Below, one piece after another: positions 34,215 through 45,223 of a DNA stretch of 64,000 bases. The stretch is from positions 16,458,545 through 16,522,544 of the forward strand of contig NC_081551.1 in NCBI RefSeq assembly GCF_901000735.1. Direction: 5' to 3'. The position numbers were made by a program, and so were the translations under genes. How positions within the stretch are numbered: the first letter of the stretch is position 1; the number at the start of each line of letters is the position of its first letter. The notes beneath the pieces are model-generated. The model was given only the letters and a program-made list of their open reading frames with translations, was not told the origin of the DNA and ran no database searches. Origin of the DNA: Corylus avellana. Lineage: Eukaryota > Streptophyta > Magnoliopsida > Fagales > Betulaceae.

Positions 34215-35638
34215 CTAAAATCGATAAAAGATAGTTGAGGAAATGGTGATGAGAATAAGAGAGAAAGTAGCAGCAAGAGATGAGGCTGATGAGCCACTCG
34301 GTGGAGGCGGAGACGCCAATATAACTCCAGCCGGAGGTGGTGGACTAGTGCCGGAGGAATTAGCGTTGGTGACATTAATGGCTAACTTTTGTCCCCTGGA
34401 GCAGTGCTGAGGGAAGGTGCAGATGAAATAGTAGCTTCCGGTGGAATTGAGGGTGAAGTTGGCCGGTCCAGTTTTTGTAAGGGTGATATTACTGCTTGTG
34501 TTGCAGGCATCAAAAGCAACTTGGCTAACTGTAGCAAGGTCATGTACTCCAGTGGTGAAGTTGAAGGCTGCAAATACACCAAAATCATCACCAAGTTTAT
34601 TCAATTTTTGATTTTGGAATAGCAAAAGCATCAAAGGCTATAGAAGACTCCAAATGAAGTGAAAGAAACCAATAAAATTTTGGGCTTCTTATTTTTCATG
34701 ATTTCTGTTAAAGTACCACTTATCCTAGGGTTTGTTTGGAATTGCGTTAGAGAGCTTAAAAAGTACTTTTAGTACTTATAAAGTTGTGCCAAACAAATGC
34801 TATCATGTTTGGTAAAAAAAATTTGAAAGTACCTTTTGACTTTTTTACTCTAAAAATGACCAAAACGGCAAAAGCTTAAAAATGAGATTTTTTTGCCAAA
34901 ATGCGTTTTTTTAACTTAAAAGCTCTATTTCTCAAACACAATCTCAAACAGGCTTTAAAAACTTAAGTTGATAGGAAAAAGTAAATTTAATTAGTTTAGA
35001 GCATGTTTCGAATTGTGTTTGAGCAATAAAGCTTTTAAGTTAAAAAGCTTTTTTTTTTGCAAAAACTTTATTTTTAATTAAGCTTTTGTCAAAAGTGCGT
35101 TTTGAACATTTTTAGGCTTTTTGGACTCTTAAAAGTGCTTTCAATCTTTTTTTACCAAATTGTTACTTTTCTTCAAATGGAATTTTTAAGCGTTAAATGC
35201 ACTTTTAGGCCACTCAAATGCACATTCAAACAGGCCCTTAATTAACCTCTCTCTATCAAGCTTAAACTTGTGAGACAACTGGTAATTTAACATGGTATCA
35301 AAGCCAAAAATCATTTGTTCTAACCTTGACTTCATCAAATCACCCACATTTAAATTAAATATTTCACTAAACTTTTGAGATAACCTGTAATTTAACAATT
35401 TCCATGCATAATTCAACAAATAGTGAGACCATAAAAAAAAGTGGAATATATGCTCACCCAGAATATCACCAACTGAAAAGTTATGCTTGGCAGCCCAGGA
35501 GGTGGAAAAGGTAGCGTTGCCGGAAGGAGTAGTCCAACCAGTGGTATCTCCGACCACATATGCAGCAGCTTCTGTTTGAGGTAGCACTGTCGCTGCTGCT
35601 GCAATTAGAAGTACAACAACAAGAAGCGTCAGTTTCAT
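34215..35638 (-). CDS. Phytocyanin (stellacyanin-like, GPI-anchored type), paralog 2
   Basis: Exons 35638-35458 and 34567-34215 around an 890-bp phase-1 GT-AG intron; 177 residues. The signal peptide (LLVVVLLIAAAATVLP) is followed by a cupredoxin domain with ligands His69 (GVHDLATV), Cys110, His115 and Gln120 (CTFPQHCSRGQKL). Cys82-Cys116 is the likely disulfide. A Pro-rich spacer and the hydrophobic tail SLAATFSLILITISST fit GPI anchoring. Both frames are open with no damage seen. The intron is over twice as long as in paralog 1, mainly because of two MITEs (34728-34956, 34999-35237). The start at 35638 is the only Met aligned with the signal peptide. Function is inferred from family: apoplastic copper protein. 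Confidence 0.9.
34728..34956. mobile_element. MITE in phytocyanin 2 intron (first)
   Basis: Inverted ends GGTTTGTTTGGAATTGCG and, from the right, AGCCTGTTTGAGATTGTG. TSD uncertain. Same family as 34999-35237 and 59882-60160. Confidence 0.65.
34999..35237. mobile_element. Tourist-like MITE in phytocyanin 2 intron (second)
   Basis: Inverted ends GAGCATGTTTCGAATTGTG and, from the right, GGGCCTGTTTGAATGTG, flanked by TTA on both sides (34996-34998, 35238-35240), as for PIF/Harbinger-derived MITEs. Confidence 0.75.
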
Positions 35639-35763
35639 TGTTGTAGCTATCTGTCTATGTTCTCACCAAGTGATCAGGTCGCCCCTATAGTCTGGCTTTC
35701 TGGGTCTGAGAGAGATGGAGGCTTCGAAGGCCTTGTGTTCCTCTTGGATATATATATATATAT

Positions 35764-35821
35764 ATTAATGTTAGGTCTCCCATTATATATATATATATAT
35801 AATGGGAGACCTAACATTAAT
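35764..35821. repeat. Perfect 58-bp palindrome in the phytocyanin 2 promoter
   Basis: Two 29-bp arms, ATTAATGTTAGGTCTCCC... and its exact reverse complement, meet at an AT-rich centre. It lies about 130 bp upstream of the ATG, directly beyond the (AT)n TATA region. Paralog 1 has only a single CCTAACATT copy there. Confidence 0.95.
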
Positions 35822-36703
35822 GCTCTAGAACGGTTGAGGGCCAGTAGGAAAGTCAATGCCTTAGCCAGTATTCATCCAACCAAAAAGAAATGCGTGAACC
35901 ATTAGTATATATGATCATCAGAGTCATCAAAGGAAGTCGGTAGGGGGGAAAGGAAATTAACATTAAAAAAGAAATTAATCCTTATCAATCTCTCCATGAA
36001 TCCTTGTCCGTGTTTTGTGTCACTCCATCATATCACACACTACTATCGGCTATATATGATGCCACTTGTTAGTAAGATTGACACATTAAAAAGTCTTTCT
36101 ATGAGCCCATAATATAGTATGTTAAGACATCACTCAACTCAAAAGCTTAAGCCTATAGGTTTATACCTAACTATGATATATAAATCACTCATACTTATGA
36201 CATCTTTCTATTGTGGGGCTCAAACCTTTCTATACTCACACGCGTATACTCAACATCTTCCTTGTCCTTTCAACACCCTCTTTAAGCTCGATTTTCTAAT
36301 CGTCTTTCAAACCCCCCACCTCTTTCTCCGACTCAATTAGTATGGATATATAACAACGTAAAAAAACTAGATCTCTTAAATCGTTGGTTATCATTGTTAA
36401 CTTTTTATTAATGCCTTTCTTGAATGATTTTGACTTTTAATTACTGAATGGAGTTTTAACGTGGTTGGCAAGCAATAGGAAATAGAGAGGAGCCGGTTAG
36501 TTGATTCCCGAAAAACAAGATTATCATTTTATTTTTTTGGAGAATTTTTGTCCTCGCTTCCTCCTCAATTCAATTGAAAAGGAGAAGATCCTTCTCCGTC
36601 TGGCAAAAGGGCACATTAACACAAATGGTGAAACATATTGATGTCTTTGATTTGAAATAGGAGATCAATTTCACTTGAGCAAATAAATACAAGAAATGCT
36701 AAA

Positions 36704-36858
36704 CTTACTCCTATTTTTTTACTCAATTTTTTCACACCTATAGGTGGCTTTTAAAACTACCATTGGACTAAAATCCAATAAAGATTCATCTCATATCAGT
36801 GGTAGTTTTAAAAGCCACATATGAATGTGAAAAGATTGTAGAAAAAAGTGGGAGTAAA
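36704..36858. mobile_element. Fold-back MITE, about 155 bp
   Basis: Arms share TTACTCC...TTTTTT and GTGGCTTTTAAAACTACCA, exact on one stretch of about 19 bp. No coding capacity; TSD not certain. Confidence 0.75.
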
Positions 36859-37204
36859 TGCAGCATGATTCAATAAATATATATGCTTCCCTTTAAAATA
36901 AATAATAATAATAATAATAACAATGAAAAATAATAGAGAAAAAAAAAAAAGAGAAGTGTTTGTTTTCATGATCTTGCGATGAAAATCTTTTATCAATCTC
37001 CGTGCAAGAGATGTGCAAATTTACCGTTGAATCCATATGATCCATATGTGCGTCCTACATATTTAACGGTGAATTTGCAATAGAGATAGACAAAAAATAT
37101 GCAAGAGAATGACATCAAACACATTTTAAAAAAATAAATAAAAAAAATAAATAAAAAATAAAAAATAAAAAAAAACATATTTAAGCGTTATTGCTTTAAT
37201 TTAA
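36859..37204. other. AT-rich spacer
   Basis: (AAT)n and A-rich tracts, no gene. Confidence 0.6.
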
Positions 37205-37216
37205 GCATTATTGCAT

Positions 37217-40200
37217 TACATGGCTAATCCTGAGTACCTTACTTGGTGTCAACGTGATCAGATGATTCTCAGCATTTTGATCTCCACACTTTCAGATAAT
37301 CTCGTTGCACATGTTGTTGGCTGCTCCACTACAAGGGCTCTTTGGCTTTCCTTGGAGAAGATGTTCTCCTCTTAATCACGAGCCCGTATCATGCAGATGC
37401 ACTATCAACTTGCAACCTTGAAGAAAGGGAGTGCATCCATTGCTGACTACTAGCAGAAGATGAAGGCTCTCAAAGACACGTTGGCAGCTATAGGCCAACC
37501 ATTGAGCAATTTTGAGGAAGTATCGTATCTTCATGCTGGACTTGGATCAGAATACGATCCTTTTTCACCTTCGTTACCACAAGGGTTGATCCTCTCACCC
37601 TTGATGATATCTATGGCCATTTTTTGGCTCATGAGTTACTTCTTGAATAGCATTTTCCAGCTGCTGATTTGCCCCTACCATCTGCGAATGTCACAGCTAG
37701 ATCTCCTAGCAACCGTGGCAAAAACATTCGTTTTTCCTCTGGCCGAGGGAATTCTTTGGAGGTCTTAACTCACGTGGACGTGGGAGTTTTTTCTATGGCC
37801 GTGGACGTGGTTCATCTGCCAACTCCAACCGGCCTCGAGTCATCTGCCAGGTATGCAATCGTCCTGGACATTCGACGCTCAATTGCTACCGTCGCCTTGA
37901 TCGATTCTCTTCCCAGCATGAAGGATCCTATACCCCATAGGCCTTCTACTCCTCTCCTGATCTGGCTAATGATGAAAATTGGCATCCAGATACAAGGGCT
38001 ACGAACCACATCACCAATGACATGAACAATCTCAACCTTGCGGCTGAGGAATATGTTGGGTCAGATCAAGTTCGAGTGGGTAACGACACAGGTTTGTCCA
38101 TCAGTCATATTGGTTCTGCTTCTCTAATTGCTTCTCGTCGTTCATTTATTTTAAATCAATTACTTCTAGTTCCACAGATTTGCAAAAATCTCCTTTATGT
38201 GAGTGAGTTTGCTAAAGATAATTTTGTCTTTTTTGAGTTTCACGTATCTTTTATTGTGATTAAGGACTGTCACAAAAAGAAAATCCTCCATCAAGGTCCA
38301 CTTAGAGCGGGTCTCTACCAACTCAATCCATCACATGCTTCTCCCCAAATAAACCAAGCACTTGTTGGTGAACACACCGCCACTGATCACTGGCATCGCC
38401 GCTTGGGCCACCCTGCCTTTCGAGTCGTCAAGAATGTTTTGTCCAAGTTTTCATTACCTTTTGCTTCCAATAAACCTGGATGACCTTGTTTTGGATGTTG
38501 CTAAGCCAAGGGTCACCAGCTTTCGTTTTCAGCATCTACGTCTGTGACGTCTAGTCCTTTAGCTTTAATTTATTCTGATGCATGGGGTCCCTTCACAGTT
38601 GTTTCATGTCATGGAAATCTTTACTATGTATCGTTTATTGATGATTTTAGTAAATATATATGGTTGTTTCCTATTTCTTGCAAGTCTGATGTGTATGCTA
38701 TTTTTCTTCAATTCCAATCTATGGTTGAACGCCTATTTAATTGTAAAATCATATGTGTTCAAACTGATTGGGGTGGAGAATTTCAACCTCTCTCATCCTT
38801 TTTTTAAAAAGATTGAAATTATTCATCGGATGTCTTGTCCACACACTCATCAACAACAAGGGTGTGTCGAAAGGAAGCACCGTCACATAATTGACACTAC
38901 TTTAGCTCTTCTAGCTGACAATAACGTTTCCAAAACTTTCTAGGATGAGGCATGTCAAACTGTATGCTATCTCATAAATAGGTTACCAACTCCAACTCTA
39001 CGTTACATGTCTCCCTACCAAAAATTATTTAAATCAATTTCTGACTATAAATTCCTCCGTATTTTTGGTTGTGCCTGTTTTCCAAATCTTCGACCTTACA
39101 ATAATCACGAGTTTGAATTCCGGTCAAAAGAGTGTGTTTTCATGGGTTACAGTTCAAAACACAAAGGATATCGTTGCTTCCACATTGAATCTGGAAAATT
39201 TTATATCTCACGTGATGTAGTATTTTATGAGACAATTTTTCCTTTTTTAAAAATTAAAAATGTGGCATCATTTTCTTTATACACTTCCTCTTATACCATG
39301 TTACCCGTGTAGCACCTCAGATTTTGAAAATCTTATTTTAGAAATATTAATTTGATGCTATGATTATATTAATATTCATATTAGGCAATGATGTTAATTC
39401 TTGGGAAATTTATGATATTACCGAGAGTGATAATTAGAGAATGGTAATTGGTGAAATAATATGATAGTAAAATGGAAGGTAGAATAATCAATGGTAGGTA
39501 TAATAGTAGATGGAGATTTATAGATGGATACTAGTAGATGGAGATTTATAAATAAGTACTAGTAGATGGAGATTTATAGATAAGTACTAGTAGATGGAGA
39601 ATTATAGATGGAGATTAGTGGATGAAGGTTTATAGATGAAGATTGGTAGATGGAGATGGTTTCCTATAAATAGAGTCCTTACCCTTCACAAATTTCACCA
39701 CTCCACTCCCTTCTCTTCCACATATTCTTCATTCTTCCGTTTTCTACTCGGTCTTTCTTCTTTCTGAAAGTGTTTACACGAAACAGAGAGAGAAAGGGCG
39801 AGACAAAGCGTTGCAAGAAAGAAAGAACACGAGAGAGAACAGACTTGAGTAATTAGTTTGAAAGATATACTAGTAGTGTTAGTCAGATTGGAGCAACTAG
39901 ATCATTTGACCACTTTTAGCTTCAGTCTAGAAGTAAGTAAATTCACTACCCCTTCTAAAATTATTTCATGTCATGCTATTTATTTATTCTTGTATCAAAC
40001 TGTAAATGATTATTTTATTTACCTGTCATGGATATATGTTGCATGCATGAAGCATTTCTAAAAGAATTATCTAGAAAGTTTCTATTTCTTTAAACGCTTT
40101 ATAAGTACAACAAGTTTATATTTGAAAATGTTTCCATTTTGAGAAAAGAAAGTTGAGAAATAATGATGATTATAAGAAAGAAGAATGATGATAAACCCTC

Positions 40201-43033
40201 CTACATGTTGCCCTAAGATGCATCAAAAGAAGTACAAAGAGAAGTACAAGAAATGAGTTAAATGTTTATGAAATGAGGGCACATGTATTTTTGGCCCCAA
40301 GATAAGTAAGGATGAGAGGAGTTCGGTACCGATACTCGGATGGAGGCGAAACCACTGAAGGAGGCTATGCCAGAAGGTGGTATTCCATCAACATGATCGT
40401 TGAGTGCACCAAGAAAAGAGTTAATTAACGGTCGGGCATGACTGAGGCCACAGTTCAGTGCCATGGTCACAAGGACCCGCAACCCTCGTACACAGGGGTA
40501 ATAGTGTACATGGGCCCTAATATGAGAAAATGATAATATAATTTCAACGATGATATACTATGATGATTTTCAATGATGATATACTATGATGATTTTCAAT
40601 GATGATATACTATGATGATTTACAATGATGATTTATAGCGATGCATTATGATGATGACCTATAAAGATGATTTATGACGATGATCTAATAAGAGATGTAA
40701 TAGTACGTATATGCTATGGAAGATGCAACCATACATACATGTATTATTATTAGGGCTGGTTGTATTTTTATTTGTAAAAACAATTATCAAAACTGAGAAC
40801 AAGAAGCAAAACTATTTATGGTTGTGGATTTTACTTGCTGGGCCCCTTTGGGCTCATTCAGTTTTATTTCTTGTTTTCAGGTAGAAAGGACGCTGGAATA
40901 GAAGGCCGGAATGGGGGCGGGAATAATTATTAACTTTCAAAGTCTTTTCATATCAATTATTGTAATAATATGATATTCCGTAACTAAAGTTTAATGTTTT
41001 CTAATCTCGCTTGTAATAAAATCTCTTGAATAATGTTTTATACATTTATCGTATCCTTTAAAATTAAGTACTCTGATAGACCTTATAGATCTTTGCAAGA
41101 AATTTTGAAAGAAGAAAAGTGGCAAACTCAGCCTTAACGGGCTGGGGATGTTACAACCCGTATCCCTTCAATCTCCTCCATTAGTTTCAGATTCAGGTCA
41201 CCCAAACACTGAGTCATCCTTATCTCCTACACATCATGATAATCCCAATATCCCAAGTCCTATACTTGCGCCACATGACTCAACTCAAACTCATCCTATG
41301 ACAATACGGGCTCAGCATAATATAAGATGTCCACGTCAGTTCACAGATGGCACCGTAAGATACCCACTTCCACGTGCTCTTCTCACAATCCAAGCATTGG
41401 CTCTTCAAGAACCCACGTGTTATTCCACTGCTATACGTATCCCTGAATGGCGTCAGGCCATGCAAAGTGAGTTCAATGCTCTTCTTGCAAATAATACTTG
41501 GAGTTTGGTTCCTCCGTCAACTGCTGCCAATGTGGTTGGATGCATGTGAGTCTTCAAACTGAAACTTAAAGCCGATGGAACGATAGAACGCCACAAGGCA
41601 CAGCTGGTTGCTAAAGGATTTTATCAACAAGCTGGGATTGATTTTGGTGAGACATTTAGCCCGGTAGTCAAACCCACAACTATCCGCACTATTCTATCTA
41701 TTGCTTACAGTCTTGGATGGGCAATGAGGCAAATTGACATTCAAAATGCCTTTCTCCATGGGTTCTTGTCTGAGGAGGTCTAAATGAGCCAGCCACCTGG
41801 CTTTGAGCATCCGTCACTGCCAAAACATTTATGCAAATTGAATAAGGTGCTATATGGCTTAAAACAAGCTCCTCACGCTTGGTTTTCACGACTTAGTGGC
41901 AGACTTATTCATTTGGGGTTTATTGGATCGAAAGCAGATTCGTCACTTTTTACATACAAGTCCGAATCTGTTACTATTTTTGTTTTGATCTACGTCGATG
42001 ATATTATCATCACAGCTTCCAATTCGGCTTCAATTGATTATCTTTTGAAACATTTGAAGATGGATTTTGCAGTCAAAGATCTTAAACAACTATCCTTTTT
42101 CTTGGCATTGAGGTTCTCCATGGACTTGCTCAAACGAACCAACATGCATGAAGCAAAACCGATTTCTTCACCAATGTCTTCTTCTCACAGTTTATTAGCT
42201 AATACGGGTGATTCAATGGAGGATTCTACTCTTTTTCGAATCACTGTGGGGTCTCTACAATATTTATCTCTCACTCGGCCTGATCTTGCTTTGTAGTAAA
42301 TTGAGTGTGTCAATTTATGCATCACCCAACCAATCTACATTGGCAGGCAGTAAAACGGATTTTAAGGTATACTATATCTCATGGATTATTAATAACTCGT
42401 TCAACTGTATCTCAACTTCAAGCCTATTCGGATGCGGATTCGGCTGGATGCTTTGTTGACAGAAAATCCACAGGTGCATATTGTGTGTATCTTGGCTCAA
42501 ATCTTATATCTTAGAGTTTGAGAAAACAACCTACAGTCTCACGGTCTAGCACTGAGGCTGAGTACAAGTCAGTTGTTAACACTGCCGCAGAATTAATTTG
42601 GATTAAGGCCTTACTCGGTGATCTTGGTATACAACTTTCCACACCTTTGAAATTATGGTGCGACAACATTGGAGCAACTTATCTTTCCGCTAATCCGGTG
42701 TTCCATGGAAGAACTAAGCATGTAGAAATCGATTTTCATTTTATCAGGGAACGTGTAGCAAACAAAACTATTCAAGTTTTGTTTATTCCAAGTAAAGATC
42801 AAATTGCGGATGTTCTAACAAAACCGATTGTATCTACACGGTTTAAATGGTTCTGTTACAAGCTCAACGTTCATGACTCCCCGTTGAACTTGCGGGGGAA
42901 TGCTAAAACACAAGATAAAGTTTCAAGTTTGAATTCAAATATCATTGAAGATAGTTCACAGTTGAATTCAAGTGATCGAGAAGGGATAATGTCACTTATC
43001 CCTTATCTGTCACTTGTGTATATCTTAGTTTAA
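37217..43033 (+). pseudogene. Decayed gag-pol of Copia B
   Basis: Domains in order: UBN2 gag (PEYLTWCQRDQMILSILIST, in-frame stops after); knuckle CQVCNRPGHSTLNC (about 37847-37890); protease with DTRAT in place of the usual DTGAT (about 37990); GAG-pre-integrase with HRRLGHP (near 38393); integrase IYSDAWGP and QTDWGGEF; RT from 41461 with [15 protein letters not shown] and YVDDIIIT (42282 end); RNase H 42518-43033 with [19 protein letters not shown] and HVEIDFHFI. Stops at 41549 and 41781 and several frameshifts make it non-functional. The protease active-site change alone would also disable it. Confidence 0.9.
39308..41155 (+). mobile_element. Solo LTR of a Gypsy-type element (1848 bp) with TSD
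   Basis: Begins TGTAGCACCTCAG, ends GGGGATGTTACA, flanked by TSD ACCCG (39303-39307, 41156-41160). Copy A has the empty site (TTACCCGTATCCC at 4581-4593). A TATA box CTATAAATAG near 39665 marks the promoter. Minisatellites lie at about 39487-39655 (28-bp unit) and 40543-40622 (26-bp unit). Confidence 0.96.
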
Positions 43034-44194
43034 ATATTATTTGTTATTTGATGTAATCTGATGGCTAGCTGTAATTGAGAAATTGTAGGAAATCTTGTTG
43101 TAAAGAATTATTATATGTATCAATGAATACCCATGCAGATGGGTACGAAAGCCATTACATCATATAGTGTTCTTTGAACTTTATTAATACAAATAATTAA
43201 TGAACTGATCACATGAACCGGTTTAGATGAAATCATAGCATAACAATTTGATCAAATCGGGCCTCTAAACAACTCCCATTAGTTAGACTAATTAAAATAA
43301 TTTAATACGTGAAGTGCATGACACCAATTCAATAGCGTGTCCCCAGCATGCTATGGATCCAACCTACACTAGTAGTCCCACCCTCGTTACTCTTTCGAAG
43401 AAGCATGAACCTGCCTGCACCTGTTATACATAATCAACTGCAAACTTTTTTTTTTTTTCAATTTTTTTAATCTTTTCAAAGAAACCCTGATCCTTTTCAG
43501 CCGCAACTCTTGAACATTTCTAGTAGCTAGTCTTGAATCTTTCGTTGAAAACGAGGCTTTTTTTGATGACTTTTTTCTTTAATATGGTTGCTTTTCTTGG
43601 CCTTTAATTTCTAGTGTACATTCTTTTGCAACTTGTCTTTTTGGATATATATATATATTCACGTTGTCTGACCAAAAAAATTCAAAAATATCTTATCTTC
43701 AGCTATAAGGATGTAAATAAATGGAGTAAAATAGGTTTGGATGACATACTGAGGCGAAACCAGGACCATTTCTATGTCTTTCAGTTTCATTTTTCAAACG
43801 TTGGATAGTACTATTAGATTATTGCCAAGGTTGTTGTCAGTGAGACTGAGATGTTTGGTTTGAAGAAAAATTTCTTTTATTTATTTAAGTAGAGAAAACA
43901 AATCTATCTTGTCTTGTAAACCTTGAGGTTGGGATCTAGGGGTGGCAATTTGTGTTCGCGTGTTGGATTTGAATCGTATCGAGACATGTGTATAAGAGCA
44001 TATAAATCAACTCAAGCCATTTAATTAAACAGGTCAAACTCTTCAACCCTGACAGAGGCGGAACCACAGGCCCCCCAAGTCATAGGGTGGTCCTCAAAAA
44101 AAAAAAAAAAAATTATAAAAAATAAACCTTTAAAAATTATCTTTTGCCCCCCAATTATTTTTTTAAAAAAATTTTGCTCCCCCCGAACTAAACA

Positions 44195-44357
44195 TGTGAT
44201 GTTCCACATTGCCTGGGCATGGAAAAGATGATGTGTTTATATAGAATATACTCTCTCTAAATGGTATGAGGTCTTTTAAGGATAAACCCAATAATAAAAC
44301 CGTTCAGGCTTGGCCCAAAATGAACAATATTATACCACTTGGAACAGGGGTATTACA
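44195..44357 (+). mobile_element. Solo TRIM LTR (B copy)
   Basis: Counterpart of 7805-7966, TGTGATGTTCCACATTGCC to GGGTATTACA. Confidence 0.7.
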
Positions 44358-44479
44358 TAAAGGTATGATATTGAGAGAGGTCTAAGACCACAAAAAAAAA
44401 TAAATAATGGTTGATTGGGAGACAGTTTATGAAACCATAATTCACATAACTTTTAATGGTTGATTAGACATAAATTTTA

Positions 44480-44905
44480 TGTAACACCCCTGGCTCCAAA
44501 TGGTATGAAATTGTCCGCTTTGGGCCAAGGCCGCATGATTTTATTATTGGATTTACCTCCAAAAGGCCTCATACCATTTAGAGAGAGTATATTCCATATA
44601 AACACATCATCTTTTTCATGCCTAAGCAATGTGGAACGTCACAATCACCCCCTCATAGGACTCAGTGTCCTCGCTGGCGAACCTCATGGGGCTTGTGCAC
44701 GCTCCCCCCATCTCATACTGGATTATGGCTCTGATACCATAGGTAATATGCATGCTCCAAGTGGTATGATATTGTCCGCTTTGGGCTAAAGCCCTCACGG
44801 TTTTATTATTGGGTTTACCCCCAAAAGGCGTCATACCATTTAGATGGAGTATATTCTATATAAACACATCATCTTTTCCATGACCAGGCAATGTGAGACG
44901 TCACA
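44480..44905 (-). mobile_element. TRIM retrotransposon (B copy)
   Basis: LTRs 44480-44643 and about 44742-44905. Intact Met PBS complement GCTCTGATACCA at 44728-44739; polypurine tract visible as TCACCCCCTCATAGG beside the left LTR. It is better preserved than the A copy. Confidence 0.82.
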
Positions 44906-45223
44906 AAACGTTCTAGTTCTGCCCCTGAACTCTAACCCTCTAATTTTGTATTGGATTCGTGTCGAGTTTGTGGGTCATGTCAAAAATTGCCTATCTTTAT
45001 GTTGTGTGAAGAATTTGGGCTGTGTCAAATTATGGGTATAAGACTATACAGATCAACCATAACCCATCCCATTTAATTAAATAGGTCAAAGTCGTCAAAC
45101 TTCTTGATCTTAACTATTTAATTTCGTGTTTGATTCTATTGGATTTGCGAGTTGTATCAAAAATTGCCAACCTTATTGAGAACCTAATTCTCTCGGCTCT
45201 GGTCATCTAAAATCTATAAAAAC

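Larger units (their letters stand above)
33528..36080. repeat. Phytocyanin block 2 of the segmental duplication
   Basis: Homologous to 14588-18380 in the same orientation; see shared landmarks there. It includes 3' flank, gene and promoter. Confidence 0.8.
37205..43173 (+). mobile_element. Copia copy B (Ale-like), 5'-truncated, with a solo LTR inserted
   Basis: Starts mid-gag at about 37217, runs through pol, and ends in a 3' LTR (about 42901-43173, after TTGCGGGGGAA). No 5' LTR or PBS is visible. From 38962 onward it is the near-identical partner of copy A. It carries the 1848-bp solo LTR at 39308-41155 and a 45-bp deletion near 42124. Confidence 0.9.
43174..45041. repeat. Duplicated flank of copy B
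   Basis: Matches 6637-8649 apart from the 123-bp tandem duplication and a shorter AT tract; diverges after GGGTATAA. Confidence 0.88.

Noticed and set aside
34175..34622. Alternative-frame ORFs over phytocyanin 2 exon 2
   Set aside because: Shadows of the correct exon 2 frame, which ends at 34215.
4236..45041. Simple tandem duplication of one unit containing Copia plus phytocyanin
   Set aside because: The order is Copia A, phytocyanin 1, phytocyanin 2, Copia B, all in direct orientation, which does not fit a single two-copy tandem unit without an additional lost copy.
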